Source of the DNA: Paracoccaceae bacterium
Lineage (GTDB): Bacteria > Pseudomonadota > Alphaproteobacteria > Rhodobacterales > Rhodobacteraceae
Direction of reading: 5' to 3'
Length of the DNA stretch: 10,149 nucleotides
Assembly: GCA_026984895.1 (NCBI GenBank)
Contig: JALSRF010000336.1
Coordinates: forward strand, 1-10,149
Shown piece by piece: positions 7,304-10,149 of the stretch (position 1 is its first letter; the number at the start of each line of letters is the position of its first letter). The notes beneath the pieces were generated by a model. That model searched no databases, was not told the DNA's origin, and saw nothing but the letters and a program-made list of their open reading frames with translations. A program made the translations under genes and the position numbers.

Positions 7304-7813
7304 TCAGTTGTCCGTCTGCGCGCCCGGTGCGCCGCCCGCGGGCGCGGCCCCGTCGAGCGCCGGCCCGCCGCTGTCGGTGACAAGCCCGATGTCGCGAAAC
7401 CCGGCCGCATTCAGCGCCCCCATCACCTGCATCACCCGCCGATAGGGTATCGCCCCGTCGGCGCGCAGGAATATCTTGCGATTCTTGCGCTCAAGCGAGA
7501 TCGCGCGCAGCCGGGCGATCAGCTGATCGGCGGGCGTTTCGGTTGTCTGGATCAGCAAACGTCCATCGGCGGTCAGGGTAATGGCAAGCGGCTCTTCGTC
7601 TTCGCCGGCAAGCGGGGTCGCCGCCGTCTTCGGAAGCTCGATCGGCACCCCGACCGTCATCAGCGGCGCCGCGACCATGAAGATGATCAGCAGCACCAGC
7701 ATCACGTCCACAAAGGGGGTGATGTTGATCTGCGACATCATCTTCGCCGTGTTCGCCCGCCGTCGCCGCCGCCGCCGCACCGCGCCCGTTTTCTCTGCCA
7801 CGCCCGCGCCCAT
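7304..7813 (-). CDS. tolR: TolR, inner-membrane stator protein of the Tol-Pal system
   Basis: ExbD/TolR family protein; with TolQ it forms the proton channel that energises TolA. From the chosen start it has 169 residues: a cytoplasmic N-terminus with seven consecutive arginines (13-19), a single membrane helix at about 32-52 containing the proton-carrying aspartate D36 in ITPFVDVMLVLLIIFM, and a periplasmic domain at about 60-147 (KIFLRADGAIPYRRVMQVM is typical). A Gly/Ala/Pro tail follows. The ATG at 7813 lies one base after the tolQ stop (TGACATG). A longer in-frame start at 7861 would lie inside tolQ and is rejected. It ends with GGACAACTGA, the same 10 bases that end tolQ. Confidence 0.96.
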   Translation of the reverse strand: MGAGVAEKTGAVRRRRRRRANTAKMMSQINITPFVDVMLVLLIIFMVAAPLMTVGVPIELPKTAATPLAGEDEEPLAITLTADGRLLIQTTETPADQLIARLRAISLERKNRKIFLRADGAIPYRRVMQVMGALNAAGFRDIGLVTDSGGPALDGAAPAGGAPGAQTDN

Positions 7814-7814
7814 G

Positions 7815-8510
7815 TCAGTTGTCCAGCTGGCGCGAAAGGATGGTCGAGAACTCGTCGGCAAAGGCCTCGGTCGCGGACAGGATGCGATCCGAGTCGGTGG
7901 ACAGCTTGTTGTAGAACACCACCGCCGGAACCGCCGCGAACAGGCCCAGCCCGGTGGCCATCAGCGCCTCGGCGATGCCCGGCGCGACAACCGCAAGGTT
8001 CGTGCTTTGCTGCTGCGAAATCTCGATGAAGGCATTCATGATGCCCCAGACCGTGCCGAACAGCCCGACGAACGGCGCGGTCGAGCCGACGGTTGCCAGA
8101 AACGACAGCCCCCGGGTCAGCGAATCGGCCTCCTTGGCGATCGCCACATCCATCGAGCGGTCGATGCGCGCCTGCACGCCGGCGATCAGCCCGCCGTCGT
8201 CGCGGTGGCTGCGCCGCCATTCAAGCATGCCGGCGGCAAACACCCGCGCCGAGGGGCCCTCGGGCGCCGTGCCGATCTCGTCAAACAGGTCGTCAAGCGG
8301 CTCGCCGGACCAGAACGCCTGGTCGAACGCCCTTTCGGCACGGCGCGCGCGCCGGTAGTCGATGTGTTTCTGGATGATGATCGTCCACGACCAGAACGAA
8401 GCGGCGATCAGAAGAATCACCACCAGTTTCACGGTCAGCGTTGCGCGAAGAAAGAGCGCGAGAAAGGAGAAGTCGATCTCCCGCGCCATCGCAAGGGTTC
8501 CGGTATCCAT
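7815..8510 (-). CDS. tolQ: TolQ, inner-membrane stator protein of the Tol-Pal system
   Basis: MotA/TolQ/ExbB family protein forming the pentameric stator around TolR. From the start at 8510 it has 231 residues, the usual size. Membrane helices are at about 25-45 (TVKLVVILLIAASFWSWTII), 137-158 (the conserved PFVGLFGTVWGIMNAF region) and 170-200 (GIAEALMATGLGLFAAVPAV). The large cytoplasmic loop lies between the first two. The start is MDTGTLA, with AGG 4 nt upstream. A second ATG at 8489 is possible but has a poorer ribosome site. An upstream in-frame start (8630) would run through the candidate promoter and is rejected. First gene of the tolQRAB block, 123 bp after ybgC. Confidence 0.96.
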   Translation of the reverse strand: MDTGTLAMAREIDFSFLALFLRATLTVKLVVILLIAASFWSWTIIIQKHIDYRRARRAERAFDQAFWSGEPLDDLFDEIGTAPEGPSARVFAAGMLEWRRSHRDDGGLIAGVQARIDRSMDVAIAKEADSLTRGLSFLATVGSTAPFVGLFGTVWGIMNAFIEISQQQSTNLAVVAPGIAEALMATGLGLFAAVPAVVFYNKLSTDSDRILSATEAFADEFSTILSRQLDN

Positions 8511-8559
8511 CTTACCTGCTCGTTTTCCCGACCGTCTTGTTGCGGCCCGTATACCCCGG

Positions 8560-8589
8560 ACGCTAACGGATTTCAGCGGGCAATGCCAA
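8560..8589 (-). promoter_or_regulatory. Candidate promoter of the tolQRAB operon
   Basis: The minus strand reads TTGGCA (8584-8589; 5 of 6 for -35), an 18-nt spacer, then TAGCGT (8560-8565; 3 of 6 for -10). A strong TTG -35 with a weak -10 is common in alphaproteobacteria. Transcription would start near 8553, leaving a leader of about 43 nt. The spacer holds one copy of a motif that also occurs upstream (see the repeat at 8567-8619). Pattern match only. Confidence 0.4.
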
Positions 8590-8619
8590 CACAAGCACGC
8601 GATCTGAGCGGATTTGAGC
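8567..8619. repeat. Three related GCTnArATC motifs upstream of tolQ
   Basis: On the minus strand: GCTCAAATCCG (8609-8619), GCTCAGATCG (8600-8609) and GCTGAAATCCG (8567-8577). The first two form a 10-bp tandem repeat (9 of 10 identical on the plus strand). The third differs from the first at one base in eleven and lies 42 bp away, between the -35 and -10 of the candidate tolQ promoter. Such spacing puts them on about the same face of the helix, as for a regulator's operators. No regulator is identified. Confidence 0.4.
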
Positions 8620-8633
8620 GTGCGCGGCACGGA

Positions 8634-9020
8634 TCACGGCAAAACCCGGCGGATATTTGCCGGAATGCGCCGCGCCCGGCCGCCCGCGTCCAGCGCCACC
8701 ACGGTGACCCGCGCGCGAAACAGCGCCACGTCATCGCGCAGCACCCGCTGATCCAGTTCGATCCGGGCGCCGGTCACGCGCAACGGGCGGGTCTGCACGC
8801 GCAGCAGATCGTCGAAGCGCGCCGGCGACAGGTAGTCGGCTTCGATGCGGCGCACCGCAAGCACGATCCCCGCATCTGCGCGCAGGCTGCGCTGATCGAC
8901 GCCCAGCGCGCGGATGTATTCGCTGCGCGCGCGTTCGATGAACTTCAGGTAATTGGCGTAATAGACGATGCCGGCAAGATCGGTATCCTCGTAATAGACG
9001 CGCAGATCGAAACTGTGCAT
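8634..9020 (-). CDS. ybgC: YbgC-type acyl-CoA thioesterase (hotdog fold)
   Basis: Tol-Pal-associated cytoplasmic thioesterase of the 4-hydroxybenzoyl-CoA thioesterase-like family, which hydrolyses acyl-CoA esters; its exact role in the Tol system is not settled. The 128 residues are a single hotdog domain. The N-terminal signature YYEDTDLAGIVYYANYLKFI (9-28) contains the catalytic aspartate D14, followed by ERARSEYIRALG (29-40). The start at 9020 is set by the family N-terminus (MHSFDLRVYYEDTD) and by GGAGG 10 nt upstream; longer in-frame extensions overlap the gene before it. It lies 94 bp after the 206-aa hypothetical gene, in a spacer where I see no clear promoter. Confidence 0.93.
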   Translation of the reverse strand: MHSFDLRVYYEDTDLAGIVYYANYLKFIERARSEYIRALGVDQRSLRADAGIVLAVRRIEADYLSPARFDDLLRVQTRPLRVTGARIELDQRVLRDDVALFRARVTVVALDAGGRARRIPANIRRVLP

Positions 9021-9114
9021 GCGCCCTGGGCCTCCGTTCAGCTGATGGTTCGGCTCTGATGCCGTGCGCCGGACAGGGTGCAGCAGATCGCGCGCGCCGG
9101 CAAGCCAGGGCCGC

Positions 9115-9735
9115 TCAGCCGCGCGGCATCCGGGCGAAAAGGCGCAGCGCAAAGGCCGGGTCGTCGGCCGCGGCCGGCAACTCGGGCGCATAGGCGGCGC
9201 GCAGCAGTTCCGCCACATCCGCGCGCAGCATTGCCTTTTCGCGGACCGCTGCCAGCGGCGGTGCCGCCGCGAAGGCACGCGGCCCCCAGCGCAGCATGAG
9301 TTTCACCGCCTCGCCCAGCGCCAGCACGTCGGCCGGCAGCGCCATCAGCGCCTGATCCATCCGCAGAAAGGAAAACGCCGCCCGGATCGCCCCGTCGCGC
9401 TCGAAGCGGAACACCCGATAGCGATTTGCCCCCTGCGCGCGCAGGCGCGGCAACGCATCGGCCAGTTCGGGCACCAGTTCGGCAAACGCCCGCGCCTCTT
9501 CGAGCTCGGACCAGTCGCGCAGGAAGAGGATATAGAGATTGGCACCCATCTCGGGGTCGGTTTCAGCCATGCGATGCCCGGCAAGCGCCACCACCGCCTC
9601 GAGCGCGCCCTTGACCACCGCAAGGGTCTGCGCTTCGACCCCCAGCACCATCGGCACCACGGGCCGCGACCAGCGGGCAAAGCAGAACCCTCCGTCCTCG
9701 TCTTCGAAATGGGCCTGCAGTTCTTCAGGCGTCAA
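9115..9735 (-). CDS. Uncharacterised conserved-looking protein, TTG start
   Basis: I do not recognise this family. The 206 residues show no signal peptide or membrane helix, so it is probably cytoplasmic. The N-terminal half looks ordered: FARWSRPVVPMVLGVE (19-34), a helix-like stretch at 36-53, AGHRMAETDPEMGANL (52-67) and the strand-like YILFLRDWSEL (68-78). A second ordered part follows (RYRVFRFERDG at 105-115, then helices). The C-terminus is Ala-rich. Codon use resembles its neighbours, which supports a real gene. The start is TTG, with GGAGG 5 nt upstream; an in-frame TAA at 9787-9789 limits any longer start, and no ATG or GTG lies between. The TTG overlaps the stop of a possible small ORF as TTGA. 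Neighbours are ruvB and ybgC, which do not point to a shared function. Confidence 0.8.
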   Translation of the reverse strand: MTPEELQAHFEDEDGGFCFARWSRPVVPMVLGVEAQTLAVVKGALEAVVALAGHRMAETDPEMGANLYILFLRDWSELEEARAFAELVPELADALPRLRAQGANRYRVFRFERDGAIRAAFSFLRMDQALMALPADVLALGEAVKLMLRWGPRAFAAAPPLAAVREKAMLRADVAELLRAAYAPELPAAADDPAFALRLFARMPRG

Positions 9736-9845
9736 TTTCCCCTCCGTTTCGCCCGCGGCGCCGGGACAGCCCCCGCCCCCGCACCATTACCATTGCCCGT
9801 GCCGCTGCCCGCGCCATTGCCCGTCCTGCCTGCCGGCAACGCCAT
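9732..9845 (-). CDS. Possible small ORF, 37 aa, Gly/Asn-rich with basic end
   Basis: The ATG at 9845 is preceded by AAGGA 8 nt upstream, a good ribosome site. The 37 codons encode MALPAGR, then a Gly-rich stretch with tetrapeptide units TGNG/AGSG/TGNG, then AVPAPRAKRRGN. The TGA stop overlaps the TTG start of the next gene as TTGA, an arrangement typical of translational coupling. There is no membrane helix or recognisable domain. The coding strand is G-rich and stops are rare there, so an open frame could be chance. It could be a leader peptide that loads ribosomes onto the next gene, or non-coding. It is not part of the longer frame at 9725-9940, which overlaps real genes. Confidence 0.3.
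   Translation of the reverse strand: MALPAGRTGNGAGSGTGNGNGAGAGAVPAPRAKRRGN
9789..9824. repeat. Three 12-bp tandem repeats between ruvB and the hypothetical gene
   Basis: Minus-strand units are ACGGGCAATGGC, GCGGGCAGCGGC and ACGGGCAATGGT. Units one and three match at 11 of 12 bases; the middle one matches the first at 8 of 12. Twelve bases equal four codons, so the repeat stays in the frame of the possible small ORF and gives a tetrapeptide repeat. Confidence 0.6.
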
Positions 9846-9870
9846 TTGTCCCGTCCTTCGTCCTGTCGCC

Positions 9871-9895
9871 GCGCGACCCGGCGGCCCGGTCGCGC
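9871..9895. terminator. GC-rich stem-loop 13 bases after the ruvB stop
   Basis: Perfect 8-bp inverted repeat: GCGCGACC (9888-9895 on the minus strand) and GGTCGCGC (9871-9878) with a 9-nt loop. No T-run follows, so it is not a standard intrinsic terminator. It may protect the ruvB message end, slow transcription, or weaken read-through into the next genes. Confidence 0.45.
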
Positions 9896-9908
9896 CCGGC
9901 GCCGCCTC

Positions 9909-10149
9909 TCAGCCGAAAAGATCGCCACCGCCACCGGCATCGGGCGCGCGCGGCGGCGCCAGCCCCAGATGCGCCCAGGCCCTGGCCGCCAGCATCCGCC
10001 CGCGCGGGGTGCGCTGGATCAGCCCCTGCTGCAGAAGATAGGGTTCGATCACCTCTTCCAGCGCGTCGCGGCTTTCCGACAGCGCCGCCGAAAGCGTTTC
10101 GATCCCCACCGGGCCGCCGGCGTGGTTTTCGGCGATCAGCCGCAGATAG
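9909..10149 (-). CDS. ruvB: RuvB, Holliday junction branch-migration ATPase (C-terminal end only)
   Basis: Partial gene; the 5' part lies beyond the window. The visible 79 codons are the C-terminal winged-helix DNA-binding domain: LRLIAENHAGGPVGIETLS, then ALSESRDALEEVIEPYL, then LLQQGLIQRTPRGRMLAARAW, all very close to the RuvB signature. The end, LGLAPPRAPDAGGGGDLFG, is a variable tail. RuvB is the hexameric motor that, with RuvA, drives branch migration during recombinational repair. The stop is TGA at 9909-9911, and the next in-frame stop is 58 codons later at 9732-9734. Confidence 0.95.
   Translation of the reverse strand, partial: YLRLIAENHAGGPVGIETLSAALSESRDALEEVIEPYLLQQGLIQRTPRGRMLAARAWAHLGLAPPRAPDAGGGGDLFG

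Noticed and set aside
6539..8029. Gly/Arg-rich plus-strand frames opposite tolA, tolR and tolQ
   Set aside because: They mirror the Pro/Ala codons of TolA and show no family features.
8511..8630. 40-residue N-terminal extension of TolQ
   Set aside because: It would run through the candidate promoter and into the ybgC stop, and TolQ proteins start near MDTGTLA.
9021..9278. 86-residue N-terminal extension of YbgC
   Set aside because: It overlaps the preceding gene in another frame, is Arg/Pro-rich, and the family N-terminus begins at MHSFDLRVYYEDTD.
9725..9940. 71-codon minus-strand frame across the ruvB end and the spacer
   Set aside because: It overlaps the RuvB end and the start of the next gene, is Arg-rich with no domain, and has no clear ribosome site; the small ORF at 9732-9845 is better supported.
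1..10149. Mobile elements, CRISPR arrays, tRNA or rRNA genes, phage genes
   Set aside because: Nearly all sequence is accounted for by conserved housekeeping genes, and no terminal repeats, spaced direct repeats or RNA-gene signatures were seen.

Overview
The window is GC-rich and all of its recognisable genes lie on the minus strand, so transcription runs from the right-hand end to the left. The protein sequences point to an alphaproteobacterium, most likely of the Rhodobacterales (Rhodobacteraceae-like): FtsH begins GNARNIAFW, Pal has a Cys-containing C-terminus, TolA has a proline-rich linker, and the gene order is ruvB - hypothetical - ybgC - tolQ - tolR - tolA - tolB - pal - cpoB(ybgF) - tilS - ftsH. 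This is a housekeeping locus. I see no mobile element, CRISPR array, rRNA or tRNA gene.

Layout in transcription order: (1) 10149-9909, the 3' end of ruvB (Holliday-junction motor). (2) 9908-9736, a G-rich spacer on the coding strand, with a GC hairpin, a 12-bp tandem repeat and a possible 37-codon small ORF. (3) 9735-9115, an uncharacterised 206-aa protein with a TTG start. (4) 9020-8634, ybgC thioesterase. (5) 8633-8511, a 123-bp spacer with a candidate promoter and a repeated 11-bp motif. (6) 8510-4749, tolQ-tolR-tolA-tolB, tightly packed (1-nt gap, 12-nt gap, 4-nt overlap). (7) 4748-4662, a spacer with a candidate pal promoter. (8) 4661-3287, pal and cpoB. (9) 3290-2031, tilS, overlapping cpoB by GTGA. 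(10) 2030-1954, a spacer with a candidate heat-shock-type promoter. (11) 1953-34, ftsH with a TTG start. No stretch over 300 bases lacks a gene. The last 33 bases (1-33) show no gene and no convincing terminator.

Function: TolQ and TolR form the proton-motive-force-driven stator in the inner membrane, TolA spans the periplasm, TolB and the lipoprotein Pal link to the outer membrane and peptidoglycan, and CpoB is the periplasmic TPR partner. Together they keep the outer membrane attached and constrict it at division. YbgC is the thioesterase usually found with them. TilS (tRNA-Ile lysidine synthase) and FtsH (membrane AAA+ protease) are commonly found just downstream in alphaproteobacteria.

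I did not find a new system here. The less ordinary points are the small Gly-rich ORF and hairpin after ruvB, the uncharacterised 206-aa protein, three non-ATG starts (ftsH TTG, tilS GTG, hypothetical TTG), and candidate internal promoters before tolQ, pal and ftsH.
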